From positions 39,810,691 through 39,874,690 of the forward strand of contig OX381710.1 of assembly GCA_947462335.1 (NCBI GenBank): 64,000 nt of DNA, read 5' to 3'. Below, one piece after another: positions 36,401-48,169 of this stretch. Numbering within the stretch: position 1 is the stretch's first letter; every line of letters starts with the position of its first letter. A model generated the notes under the pieces. It was not told the DNA's origin and did not search any database. It saw only the letters and a program-made list of their open reading frames with translations. A program made the translations under genes and the position numbers. Source of the stretch: Harmothoe impar. Taxonomy: Eukaryota > Annelida > Polychaeta > Phyllodocida > Polynoidae.

Positions 36401-36960
36401 TCAGCACTAAGACCATGATTAACCAGGAGTGCAGGTGCGGCTATTCAGCCCTTACAGCAGCAGGAGGGCCCCAATGAAGGCGGTCCCATCCCGGAGATAT
36501 AACGTTACCCATGTCTATAAATACTATAATAACAAGGTGATTGCGGCCACTGAGAGGGGTGTGTTAGCACCAGAGCGGTGGTTGTAACCCAAGACCACGT
36601 GAGACCAGCGTCACAATTACTACACCAGGTGAATGATTACCTTCATCGGTTCTCCAGATTGTAGTCTCATGTGTTGCTCTTTTTCTAATAATATGTAGTC
36701 TCATTATTTAAACCATTAATGACTTATTGAATTGACATGCTTAAAAACCAAACAGACCTTGCTGTTTTTATTTCAAATTATGACTCGAGGAGGTTTTATT
36801 GGTTTTCTACATGTCCTCGGGTATTTCTTGCTCACCTAATCTGATTTTCCTCTGTTAAGAAACACGCAAATGAATCTTCGGAGAGACAATAAACCAGTCA
36901 ATATTCTAATTATCATTATTTCTTTTATTCCAATCGCTTCACTCTTATTTAACCACTACA
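33480..36960. other. AT-rich non-coding stretch with motif-dense blocks
   Basis: Blocks at about 34130-34350 and 34740-35080 are dense in SOX-like (ACAAAGACAATG), homeodomain and Octamer-like (ATGCATAAT) and TGACAG motifs, the texture of developmental enhancers. A 75-codon frame with a CCATGG start (35097-35324) has an AAG|GTAGGA donor after 12 codons. A 61-codon frame at 33850-34035 is followed by AATAAA. Neither matches a family. Confidence 0.3.
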
Positions 36961-36964
36961 TCTA

Positions 36965-37045
36965 CTTAAGTGATAAAGATCGCAGACAATAAAATACAAA
37001 GGTCATGTGTTCAAATCACAACGCCCACAATACCTAAAGCAGCAC
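36965..37045 (+). repeat. Possible tRNA-derived SINE remnant
   Basis: AGGTCATGTGTTCAAATCACAACGCCC (about 37000-37026) has a TGTG/CACA stem around TTCAAAT, the layout of a tRNA T-arm and B-box. An A-box-like TAAGTGATAAAG lies about 38 bases upstream. The intervening sequence does not fold as a tRNA, so this is a worn repeat at best. Confidence 0.35.
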
Positions 37046-37058
37046 TTTATTTTTGCAG

Positions 37059-37158
37059 TACCGGTACTTTTTATGAACACCAGCCTAAGGAATATTTAAT
37101 GGCAATTGTCGACACCTCCAAAGTGTGCATGAGCTGGCGGGCAAAAGCCATACAATAA
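37059..37158 (+). CDS. Candidate 3'-terminal exon
   Basis: A good acceptor, CTTTATTTTTGCAG (AG at 37057-37058), precedes 33 codons that run to a TAA. The reading T-G-T-F-Y-E-H-Q-P-K-E-Y-L-M-A-I-V-D leads to M-S-W-R-A-K-A-I-Q. The stop overlaps AATAAA in CAATAAAGCC, a polyadenylation hexamer, though that would leave almost no 3' UTR. No upstream exon could be tied to it and no family is recognised. Confidence 0.22.
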
Positions 37159-38299
37159 AGCCTTCTCTCAGCCTGCTGGCCTCTTATAAATATTCTGAAG
37201 GGGGCGTAAAGCGGACAGCTGCACATTAACATTGCAGGTGGCTTTACTTGCTGAACATGATGAGGGAATTCTGGCTACCATGGGGGTCTGCAATGCTGTA
37301 GAAGCAGTGGTTAAATCTGCAGTAAGTGGTGACTTTAGTAGCAGTTTACACTGTTAAAAGGCTGGAATGGGATCGTAAAACAAATCAAACAGTATCATGC
37401 AGTATCACTTTGTTATGTGTGGGTGAAAGAATAGATATGGTGAAGCATAGTTCTTCCTTGGGATATCAATTATCCACGTGTTCTATTCGCTGAGCACTTC
37501 AATTGCTCTGTACTGCTCAGACCAGCTCATGTCTCCAACATGGCTCAACAGGCGGTTCTAAGGCCGTGTGTTAGCATAAGGAGACGATGTGGGTGGTGGT
37601 GAGGGATCCAGGGCTGCTAGAGGGTGTGAAGGGGGGAGGGGTGGAAGCCCATGGCCTGTTGAAGAATACTAAGAAGGTGGCTCTCCGTGATGTGTTGGTG
37701 AAAGCCCAGATAAACAAACACAGGGGGCCTGCAGGACGCTGTTTGTTCTGCAGGTGGGGGGCTGCACCAGCTGAGCCCCTCACAAGATGTGGTAACTAGG
37801 TGATGGAGGGGAGGGGGTGCTCAGTCAGCTGCTCAGACCAGCTCAGTAGGCCTGTAGGACGTATGGTCTGGGGATTGACATGATCCGTGTTCAGACTTGA
37901 AGAGGCATATTTACATAATATCGACCATAAGCCCGTGCTAGGTGTGGGTAAAAAGTGAACGTATATTATTACAGCTCAGACACATGTATACTGGCATATC
38001 CTGTATAATCAACGTATCTTAACATGGGATACGTGGGTAGTTTCTGCATAGTGTTCATGATAACTGCTATTTATCATTAAATAAGTGTATGTGGGGTCCT
38101 GTCACCTTTCTGATTACCATGCCACATTCCATAGAAGGTACTAAAGCAGTTGATATTACGATATTATGAGCAACGTATATCCATGTATAGAGGCACCTCA
38201 GATTCCGTATTGGAATATCGTGCACCACGCAAATAAATTGCATTGTTACCAGTACATGAACACAGTATTCTAATGATTCAATGTAGCAATACCCTGGTC

Positions 38300-39240
38300 G
38301 GTCGAGGCATAGCAGTCACCCATTGCCTTTTGTAGTTCACACATTAGGTATGGCTTTGCAAACAAAGATGCTGAGACTAGCTTCTTTCTGTTCCTGTGCT
38401 GAAGTCAATTCTCTAACAGTCGACTTTGCAAGTTATGAAAGAGATGCTTCTAGCTATTAGTATTGATTACCTGGGTCATTATAAAAAGGCAGCCCCACAT
38501 CCCCAGGTAGAGCTAATACCTTGTCAGCAAAGGGAGCCATCTCAATCCCAGGCTTTCATCAACATCTGATATTGCCGCTCCTTTGACCATTGTTATGTGA
38601 GCTAATTTTGTGGGAGGTTATTGTAATGCCGTTACTGTATCTAATGCCTCTTTCAAATTGTTTCTTCCACCGGCTTCTGCTGTGTCATCAGCTATGTTGT
38701 GCTATGTGGATTATAAGCATTTCTATTATTAACGGGTTGTAGGCAAATTTAATTATTGATTTTGTGTTTCGATATCAAAGTGTTAGCTTCATCCTGGATT
38801 TCCATTCCATTCTGACAAATTCACCAGAAATATTGAGTAACATCGGTAGAAGATTTTTTGTTCATCATGTTAACAAATGTATAGGTACGCATCTTGAATG
38901 TGATTAATTGTTGAATAAACGAGTTCGTTTAGGATTCATTGAAACAAATTCAAATAGAAGCTGTGTCAAACCTTGTTTCGTAATGCCTACTGCCATCGGC
39001 AGCTGCATAGAGAGATAACGTTTTAATCAAAACCGATAGAGCCGAAGGCTGGTCAGCAGGTTCACATGGCCCATACCGATCAAACTTGGAACTGCATATC
39101 AGTTTGGGTGCTGAGGGAAGGGTGGCTGTAAAGAGGACCTTAAAATTGTGGAGTTGTTCCAAATCATGTCTTTGGCATACTGCATTACTGGCATCCTTGA
39201 TCTCCCCTCATTGGTAGGTCGGTGCCATGGCTTACCTGCC
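38300..39240. repeat. Local tandem duplication, copy A
   Basis: This copy shares ordered landmarks with blocks at 41.0 and 44.5 kb: GGCATAG..CCCATT, ATGGCTTTGCAA, AAGTTATGA, a CCCCAG|GTAGAG junction, AGCAAAGGGA, CTTTCATC, TCCTTTGACC (38579-38588), TTATGTGA and TTATTGTAATG. Later GTAATGCCTACTGC and GCATCCTTGATC match copy C. Divergence is high, so the duplication is old. A MITE (39981-40273) lies between copies A and B. Confidence 0.65.
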
Positions 39241-39980
39241 ACTCAGATTGTGCACTCCCAGATGCCAGATTTCCATGATGTTATGAGATTTTGACTTTCT
39301 AGTTGTACAGCCTCATGGGGACCTGTAGAAATATGCCAGTTCTATACAGGACCTTTTTTCATTAAGCAAAATACTTGACATAATTATTGAAGTTTCAGAA
39401 GCAGTTTATATGTAGGGCCTACACTTATACCACAGTGGGCACGGAGAACAAAGCATTTCACACCTCTTGTATACTGTATACAGCTAGTGGCATAGTGCAG
39501 TTATAGGACGAGTACCAATCTGTAGGGGTTTTCTATAAGGCTCCTTCATTCACTGTATTTCGCGTACAGATTGGTGCACGTGTTATAACTACTACATAAA
39601 TGAAATACGCAACAATCTCACGTCTCTATAATAATTGAAAACTCCTTACCAGTAGTGCCTTAACGTAAGTACATTACCATGTCAATACACGAATTAGTTG
39701 ATTCTGAAACAATGAAGCAAAGATCAATGTTCACACACTAGTCTAGAAGCCGACAGCGCTGTCAGGACCCTGTTAAAGTTTTTTTTCTCTCTGCTGATTA
39801 TGCATCTAATAATAGGGTCTAGGTGAAAATATCCAACTGGATGTGGAGCTCTCACCCTTGAGCAATTTGAGAAATCCAAGATGGCCGCCCAGATGTCGCT
39901 GAAAACTGGAAAAGTGTCTATCTTTGCTTCTAATCAACTTAGAGACTCCAAAGGTAAAAAATAACATTTATGAGGCCAAG

Positions 39981-40273
39981 GCCAAATAAAAAAAAGGTTC
40001 GTTTCAGGTCACCCGACCGACCCTATGAAAACAGGGCCGACCCTACGTTTTTTTTATGCAATTTTGAAGAAATTTTTATATTTTTACACTTTTTTGGGGA
40101 TAAATTTTAGGTTTTCAAAAGTTTTGAAAAAAATCTTCCCACTTTCATACTTTTTTGGGTCAATTTTAGGGTTATGTAAAAAAAATAAAAAGTTAAAAAA
40201 AAAAAAAAATCCGACCTACCGACCCTAGAGTTTCATCCCATGTTACCTGAAACAAAACTTTTTTTTATTTGGC
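39981..40273. mobile_element. MITE with 30-bp termini and CCAAG duplication
   Basis: Inverse termini at 39980-40009 and 40245-40274 match at 28 of 30 positions (GGCCAAATAAAAAAAAG..GTTTCAGGT). CCAAG occurs directly on both sides (39976-39980 and 40274-40278) and could be a 5-bp target duplication, though one base is shared with the terminus. Subterminal CCGACCGACCCTA and ACCTACCGACCCTAG are also related. The AT-rich centre has long A and T runs and no coding capacity. Confidence 0.8.
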
Positions 40274-40999
40274 CCAAGGAATCGAATCCAGCTATTTTCA
40301 AAAAGCTATGTGGCAGCCATTTTGAATTTTTAATGAAATTATCAATCCAAAGTGCGATATTAGAGCCGAAACTGAGTCTATCAGTATTTAATCAAGATCA
40401 ATGCACAATTTCAAATTCAGAAAGGATACTCCTCAAGCTTTAACAGAGGAAACGGGGTCACCCCCTCCGGCTTCTAGACTGCACAATTCAAAATGGATGT
40501 AGAAATCAGGCATTGATGTACAGGTCTAGAGGTAGGGAACCGTGCAAATAATCCAATTTCTCCATAATAATGAACCTTGACAACAGGGTCTACTTTGTAT
40601 TTTACATTATATAGGAAGGCAGGCACCTTACTTAATGCATGTATACCTGTTACTAAGTGTTAGACTACCTATCTATCTACGTGGCAACGAGATCCCATAT
40701 CACTAATAGTCGTATAACTCTTTTCTCCTAATGACAGATATATGTATCTACCCTCAGCATCACAGAACAAACCAAGCACAAGCTATGAAAGGAGATTCAA
40801 ATAAGCCAAGGGTACAGTGGCTCTGATTTTTCTCTTCAATCCATGTTGAAGAATTGACTGCAGTTCAGTAGACATGTTGTGCTGATTGCTATGAACACAC
40901 ATTGTATGCCAACTATACTGGCACATTCTGGCAGGTTAAAATCATGTAACCCAGTCCCGGTAAACCAGTTTATCCTATAAGCAAGTTCCAATTGAATTA

Positions 41000-42090
41000 T
41001 GGTGAGTTAAGGCATAGCCATTACCCATTAAGTCTGCTCAAAAATAATTTAGTAAATATGTGCGGTCTCTAGATATTGCGAAAGGTAAATACTGTCCCCT
41101 TTCTTAGTATAAGTTGATATGTATTTCGATTGATCTACTATAATTATGTACCAGTTTTTAGACTATCACCATCGTCATTCAGTGTATACTCATCGTGTAT
41201 GTACAATTCCAGACTAAATGTGAATGATAAAAGTGGGTATTATATAATTGGTAGAAGCTGATAATCAAAGTTTTATCTAAACTGGATTGTATGTGTGGTT
41301 TTCTTTACAAATGTTAACAAATTTACCGCGTCTCAAACGTGATTTTCATTTTCGTTAATTAAGGAGGTCTATGTGGACTCATTGAACCCCAAAAAAGTAT
41401 GACCCTGTTATGAATATACTGTTTCAGCGTCCTTATTTAATCTCGGTATCAGAAGACAGAGTCAACCCTGGAAGTTATCAAAAGTATCCCTCTGAGTTAT
41501 GATATGGATTTCCTGGATTATCAACAAAGGACCAAACCCTGTATCATCCAGGTAAAACAAAGGCTCTATGAGCAAAGGGACTCATCTCCATCTCAGACTC
41601 TCATCAGCCTGAAGTTGTGTGATGTTGGGATCCTTTGACCGTCACTACGTGAGCTTAGATGGTGGGATGTTATTGTAGTGTACTCATCTAAACAGGAATG
41701 CCTGCTCCCATACAACTGAAAACAATGTATTCAAGTACTGAGTGCTCCTATATAACTGAGAATATATGTACAAGTACCAATCCAGTGGTGACACACATCG
41801 TATATCTAATAACAGTATTTCCAATTACTTGACTGATGTTCATCAATATCTAGTCTACCTACCCTATAGATAACAGTGGTGGAGGTAAGGTGGGAGTACT
41901 CACCTTTATGAATATCTACCTGTTAGCCGACCTATGTCTCTTGCTACCAACTGGCTGCCATCCAGCCACACACCACAGTCAGTCAGAGATATCACCTTGA
42001 TATGTCAATAATTATGACAGGTGTCTAAATGCAGCCATCCTCCTTATTTTGCATACACCACCACACACTGCCACTTCTATAGTATCTTTA
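41000..42090. repeat. Local tandem duplication, copy B
   Basis: Landmarks match copies A and C: GGCATAGCCATTACCCATT, AAGTTATCAAAAG, CATCCAG|GTAAAACAAAGG, AGCAAAGGGACTC, TCCTTTGACC (41631-41640), TACGTGAGC and GTTATTGTAGTG. Its end matches copy C: CTGGCTGCCATCCA (41951), GACAGGTGTCTAAATG, CACCACACACTGCC. The anchor lies 3.05 kb after copy A and 3.14 kb before copy C. Confidence 0.65.
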
Positions 42091-43229
42091 GACTATCTCG
42101 AAAGGCTGAGACTATCTAGCCTGAGGGATGAAATATAGTCTCTAAATGTTCACGTAAAACCTATGATTTGCCCTCCTTTCTGTACGAGAGATGTCATTTT
42201 GTGATCGCATCATTGTTTGGGGGTATTTGGATCTGGTGACAAACGTGACCCAGGCCATACATCATGGAAATCAGGTTTTGAGGAAAACGCTTTTTTATTT
42301 TGGTTAATCTTTGATGAAAAACATGATAAAAATAGACAAATGCATAATATTATTTGGTATCAAATTAAAGTTCATGGTGTCAGTAATGCAGTGGAATAGA
42401 AATAATTTACATGTTCCCCACTTTCAAGGAACAATAGATTCTTAAAAATGTGAATTTTGGTCACAAAGGCATATATTTTCCTATGCATCTCAGCCCATAA
42501 GGTAAAAAAAAATCAAACAGAAAATCCTCCCTCGTCATATTTTTCAGTCCGTGGCGATGAAGTACCAACTTTTTTTTTGAGTGGCCCTAACGTGTTGCAT
42601 GAATTAGTATAATTGTACAGCAGCATGTATATCAATTGTCATGGACTAGTCTAAGGACATTACACATTGGACATTATCTTCCTTATCATAACCCTAACTA
42701 GGGATTAAAATGTGACTTATAGAGAATTAGAAATTAGAAAGGATATCTGAGTGACTAAGCCTCCTACTAAATGGAGGAATTTATAATATGTTATGGTTGG
42801 TACTTTCATTTTAATACATTCCAACTATTCACCTTATCAGATCGTTGCAGTGCTTGCTTCACGACTAAAATTAGATTTGTTTCATGTGAATAGTCCAACC
42901 TCATTATAGTTGAGAAAAGGGTAAGTCTCATCTTGTAATTCTTTTCTCTTTTTTTGCGATGGATGAAAGGATTATGTATTTCGTTTATCCAACATTCTGC
43001 AATACATTTTCTCTCCATCTCTATTTTATTTAGACACTACAGCTCTGAATAATACCTTTACAGTTCAGAATTTGCCTCTCTTTTCAAAATATTATTATAG
43101 GATCCAGAGTTTAACATTTGACGCCTGATGAAATATGCTATGGACCTGTGCATTCTTCAGCAACATCAATAAAATGCTAGCTCTGATGTAAGCAATAGCA
43201 TTTGTTTGCATATCCACTTTATTTTTTAC

Positions 43230-43510
43230 AGGGGCTGTATTGGTAGGGGTCTTGTGATTGGTCAGGCTTAAGCATTAACCAAGGGCAGGGGAGGTCCACA
43301 GGGCCAATCAGCTACCAACCAATGGTAGCCAACCTCTGTTAGCAGGACCAACCAACCACAGAAGAGAATCACTAGCGGTGCCTAGCAACCCACCCCATTG
43401 CATTCTGGACTAGATTGCGGCCCTATGGGTAATATATGGGGTATATATTAGGGGGGGGGGGGATTTTCCCACCTCAGGCATCTTCCAACACACAGTAGTG
43501 AAGTGAGTAC
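43230..43510 (+). promoter_or_regulatory. Core promoter candidate: four CCAAT boxes, kB site, TATA
   Basis: ATTGG at 43239 and 43257 and CCAAT at 43304 and 43319 give four CCAAT boxes in 85 bp. A TATATATT element lies at 43442-43449. Twelve Gs then run into GGGGATTTTCC, a close match to the NF-kB consensus GGGRNNYYCC. About 50 bases past the TATA, GTAGTGAA|GTGAGTACC offers a 5' splice site for a short non-coding first exon. CTAGCAAC near 43383 is an RFX half site. CCAAT boxes this dense are typical of NF-Y-driven promoters. No coding exon follows; a MITE begins at 43570. Confidence 0.45.
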
Positions 43511-43569
43511 CAGCGCAACGTCATACAACATACACTTTATTTTTTAGATTATTCTTTATTACATTCACA

Positions 43570-44453
43570 GAGAGTCTTTTCATAAGGCCAGTTTATGATA
43601 TCGCAAACTTTGTGTGTTTCATAAGAGGCTATCCTTATTTTAGCTATCCTTAATGGTATCCTTAATTTTGCTCTCCTAAAATGGGTTTGCTATCATAAAA
43701 CAGGCCAATTGAGTGTATTTCATAAAGAATAAGGAGAGCATTTTTAGGATATCATAAAAAGAAAAGAGCAGTTAAGGATAGCGATTTTGGTCTTTCATAA
43801 ACCATATTTATCTAAACCTTGACCCCTGCTGATAAACAAAAAAAATGTTTGATTTCTTATATAAAGAAGATGGAACCAGGTAACATATGTATCTATGATA
43901 TTCCATATTAGATATTGTGGCAAGAAACTGAAAGGAAAACATTTTATTCAAGTTTAACTACACATTTTGGACTCTGTCATTTTTTTGTTATCCTAAATCC
44001 TAGAATATGCCCAATGAAATTAACTAAAACCTAATTTTTCTACATGATACTTATTAATAGTAGATTTGGAAATTTACATATTATCATAAAACCTCTGTCT
44101 AAGTAATTGCATATTTTTTATAGCAGAAAGTTGGAATTATAGTGCTAACTAAAAATATCATGAAAGTGCAATTCCAATAAGAATATTGACTAAATAGCTT
44201 CATCTCTTGGGGTTTTTAACAAACTTTTAGAATCATTGGGAATTAGGATAACGAAATTGCTAAAAATATAGAGTGTTTCATAAGCTGTTATCCTTAAAAT
44301 GACATCTGCTATCCTTATTCCAGTTTTAGGAGAGCTGAAACACTAACGGCATTATGAAATACACTCCCTTTTTTGGTTTTATGATATCACAATTCTGCTA
44401 TCCTTATTTTTTATTGCTATCATAAAAACTCCAAACCTTATGAAAAGACTCTC
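43570..44453. mobile_element. 884-bp non-autonomous DNA element with repeated GCTATCCTTA
   Basis: The termini GAGAGTCTTTTCATAAGG are identical over 18 bases in inverse orientation (43570-43587 and 44436-44453), and similarity continues inward (TTATGATA). Inside, GCTATCCTTA or its inverse TAAGGATAGC and TTTCATAA/TTATGAAA recur at least eight times near both ends, giving nested foldback potential. The AT-rich centre has no transposase. No clear target duplication was seen. Confidence 0.75.
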
Positions 44454-44889
44454 AGTACCCGCATATTGGGTTTAATTGGGTAGAGTTAAGGTAGAGATAT
44501 CCCACAATAATAAGCTTTGATAATTAACAACACAGTTATGGCTTTGCAACCAAGTAATGCTGATACTCCCTCAGCTGAAGTTAATGCTCAGAACAGAGAG
44601 GAAACATCAGAAGTTATGAAGAGGGGGCGCCTTAGCTAAAATATTGATTAGATCCATTAACAAAGGGGTAGAACTGTATCCCCCAGGTAAAACAAAGGCC
44701 ATCTAAAGCAAAAGGATCGTCTCTTTCCGAGGCTTTCATCTACCTGGACTCGTTTAATGTGGGTGCTCCTTTGACTAGGGTTATGTGAACCAGGATTATG
44801 GAATATTATTGATGTGTAGATATTTAATGAGCCTTTAACACTGTCTGTCTACTCACATCAGATGTATATCTCTGCTGAATGAGTTGTAT

Positions 44890-44910
44890 GTTGTGGGCTA
44901 TATATAGGGC
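44890..44910. promoter_or_regulatory. Isolated palindromic TATA-like element
   Basis: CTATATATAG (44898-44907) is palindromic and sits beside a GC-rich GGGCGC. On the minus strand it lies inside a 72-codon frame (45039-44824) that reaches a CTGAT|GTGAGT junction. A TATA role and an exon are mutually competing readings, and neither is proved. Confidence 0.2.
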
Positions 44911-45905
44911 GCTGGAAGAGCAAAGTATTATTTGCTCTTTGGTCACATGATGCGGCACACACTTATAACAGCTGATTACAGGGGTACACGCCGGTGACAC
45001 GTGGTATCTCTCATCAGTGCATTTTACCGTCCCAAGCAAAATAAAAAGACTCTGTCTGGTGTACTACTACATGGATGGTGCTGTGGGGTAACATTGCTGT
45101 CCTCCTTCTGACCCAACAGTAATGCCTTTATCCTTGATCCTTGGTCGTTCTTCAAAGACAATCTTTAGTTATTTCTATACGTTTTCTTTGATACCCTGGA
45201 TATCATATTCATCAGCAGGAGTGGGAGTCATCGCACGGGTTAGACAAATTGCTGTGTCTCTGTTCCCATTAAGATCTCTTGTAGCAGGAAGCTAAATGCC
45301 TAATCTTCTAACAACCTCCAGCATACAGGTCAATGGTATAAAATGACTAACGACAAGGGTGGGGATTGACCCTACTACTACCAGAAAGGGCAGGGTAGCC
45401 CAGGCACCAGTCAGTTACAGCTGTGGGCTGCTAGGTCCAATCAATACAGTCCTCAGTGTACCTCCTACAGGAGGGCAGTAGGCTAGTAGGCTAGGGCCTC
45501 CAGGGAGTCTGCACTGGTTGTGGCAAACAGCCCATAGGGTCCACTCCAAGGGCAGGTTACGCCACAGCATGTACACATTGATCTGTAATGCCTACTGCTA
45601 TTGAAAAAACCCCACCCAGTTTTCTATGGTACAGCATAGTACGTCTGGGGTTACAGCCATCAGTGGGGAGAAGTCGGTGCTTAGGGGACGATGACCGTAA
45701 CCTTTAGAAGGAGGCGGAGGGAGAATCCCTGTGGAGTTGTCCCAAAACCATGTCCTTAGATTCTGCTCCATTATTGGTGTCCTTGATCCCTCTTTGCCGC
45801 ACAGTGGGTGGTAGAGTCTAAATGCAACCCTGACAGTGCATACTTAGAAGTCAGGCCTTACATGCGGTTAAACATGGGGCTCTGGATGGGGGGGTCGCAA
45901 TTTCC

Positions 45906-46068
45906 CATGTCGATTTTAAGAAATGACGATGTCGCCCTGTCGATTTTAAGAAATAGCCATGTCACCATGTCGATTTTAAGAAATGTCCATGTCCCATGTC
46001 ACTATCTCTAATATTCCTTATGTCGCATGTCACTAACACAAAAAACGGCCATGTCGCCATGTCGAATT
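45906..46068 (+). repeat. 30-bp tandem repeat, CATGTCGATTTTAAGAAAT type
   Basis: Copies start at about 45906, 45936, 45966, 45995, 46026 and 46058. The first three keep the word TGTCGATTTTAAGAAAT; later ones have drifted (CATGTCACTATCTC, CATGTCGAATTTA). The ten-residue frame repeat around S-I-L-R-N is a by-product. Confidence 0.85.
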
Positions 46069-46639
46069 TAGTGGTCCACACCCATAAACATGTATAATGT
46101 CTTCTAATTGATGCACTTCCTTAAAGGATAAGATAAGATTGTGTTGCTCTTATATGTATATATATATATCATTTGGTATTTCTTTGATATCACATACACA
46201 TATGTGTGCACATATATATCAAGCTCACATACACATAGTTACAGATATATCTCACAATGCCTTCATATTGGTGCCAGAGTACTTATAGAATAACAAAGAA
46301 TACTCTCATGCAAATTCCTCAACGATGTTTAGATGTGGTGATAGACAGTAATAGAGATTTGAGACTATGTTTCAACTATTCCATCTTACCTACCTTAATG
46401 ATAACATACTGCACCATGGGGAGGTGAGAGGCAAACACCTTTCTCAATACCTACCTGTTAGTCTACCTGCCTCTCTACCTGCCAGCTGGCTGCCATCCAA
46501 CCGCCCACCACTACCAGTATCAGTCACAGAACTCATACCTTGTTCTGTCAATACCTACTGACAGGTGCCTAAATGTAGCCACCCCACCTCATTTAGCATA
46601 CCGCACCACACACTGCTACTTCTACTCTCAGCAACTGTA

Positions 46640-48165
46640 AACAAACACCAAGGTCAAAATACGAGAAGATATCTCCATAAACCCCGGCTGTTTTAATTCA
46701 GTGCCTTTTTGTTCTTGAGGGCGATCTATCGTGAGGAATTGAAGATTTCATATCGAGTGGTCCGAGTATTACATGTTTATGTATTATTACTGCCACACAT
46801 CACATCAGTTATTCTCTGTAAACAATTGGTCGTGTTTTGTTCGATGGTAGTCTAATTTATAGAAATAATTGTCTACCTCACAATAGAGATCTCTATATGA
46901 GAACAAGCGGTAAGGAATGGATACTTATAATTATATGTGTGTTTATACGTCTGATTTCAATGTTTTACTATAGAACAGTGTCATTTTCATCTTTTATGCT
47001 CCTACCCCCAGCTAGAGGTAATTAAACTAGCTTCAATTGTACTCCCAGCCCTTTCATATCTTACACAAAGGAGCGTTTTCATCAGTCATTTATTTCTTCT
47101 GCATTGTCAAGCACTGCTCTAGATCCTGTTTATGTTCAAATGGTTTCATTTTACTTTAAAGGGCAGAGACCTCCCACTGTCAGCAATGTGATATAGGGTC
47201 TTTGGTTCCATGTCCTATGGAAAAAGGACTCTTTGGGTTGTTGACCAGATAGTAAAGACAGTGGTGTTCCATGTCTGTATGATATCTCCAATATTTTCTC
47301 TTCTCTTTCTTTTAAATTTGGAAAAATTAATCAGTATATTTTTTACTACTATATTGGGATCACAACAGCGCATTGTACTTGGTTGTCAAAGACAGTTGAT
47401 CGCTGGATATGTTTGACATGTATAATGCAATATAGATAGCAATAGAAAATGCCATGCCATTAGAAAGTCATCTAGCTGGTCTTATGTACTAGTAGAATGC
47501 AGTGAGGAGGAAGGCCGGGTGATAACTACGGTCTGGAATGAGTGGCAGTTAAATAGTTCAGGTAAAAATCTTATCACAGATCTGCATGTCTGCAATGTAA
47601 CACAAAGAATATAATTACACTAAAGGATGACACTATACTCATCGTTATCGCCCCTTATACAGTGTTAGAACCTGGTGACTGTACAGGCATGTACATTATA
47701 GCAATGTAATGGCTATAGTGACTCCTGGATGAACGTCTAACACGCAGAGTATGTTTTCAGAAGAGGGTTAATGGTATCGAAAGGTAAGAGTCATTTCACG
47801 ATGTTTCAGAACCTTGATTTACTAATGACTAATGGCTTAAGACTCATGCGACATGAGAGAACTTGAAAGGAGGTTCCGAAATAAACCTTGTTACAGGATA
47901 CTAACTAATGAATACTTCAAGGTGAATTCACAGTGTAAAGGTAAAGGGAAGCATGAGTGAATGAAACGTAGCCTTTGATCTTTCATTAAAAATACTTCTT
48001 GCCGTCAAGATTCATGTTTGAAACTGGGGCACATCATCTGGAGACATAGTATCTGGAAGGGTTGCTTCATCTGTTCAACAAATCATTCATTCCTAAATCG
48101 TACTATTCTTTACAATATTGTAAAGGACGTCATACAGTATTTAAAGTGAATTACAATCTAACTTA
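46640..48165. other. AT-rich non-coding stretch
   Basis: No exon, RNA gene or element boundary was recognised. Short frames near 46837-47025 and 47210-47416 are within the chance range. AAGTAAATTG- and GATAAG-like words are frequent but uninformative. Confidence 0.4.
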
Positions 48166-48169
48166 CAGA

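Larger units (their letters stand above)
44470..46640. repeat. Local tandem duplication, copy C (longest)
   Basis: Head landmarks: ATGGCTTTGCAACC, AAGTTATGAAG, CCCCCAG|GTAAAACAAAGG, CTTTCATCTACCTGG, TCCTTTGAC (44767-44775), TTATGTGAACC and ATATTATTGATG. The middle (GTAATGCCTACTGC at 45587, GGTGTCCTTGATCC at 45775) matches copy A. The tail (CTGGCTGCCATCCA at 46486, ACAGGTGCCTAAATG, CGCACCACACACTGC) matches copy B. It appears to retain the fullest unit and also holds a 30-bp minisatellite. Confidence 0.65.
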
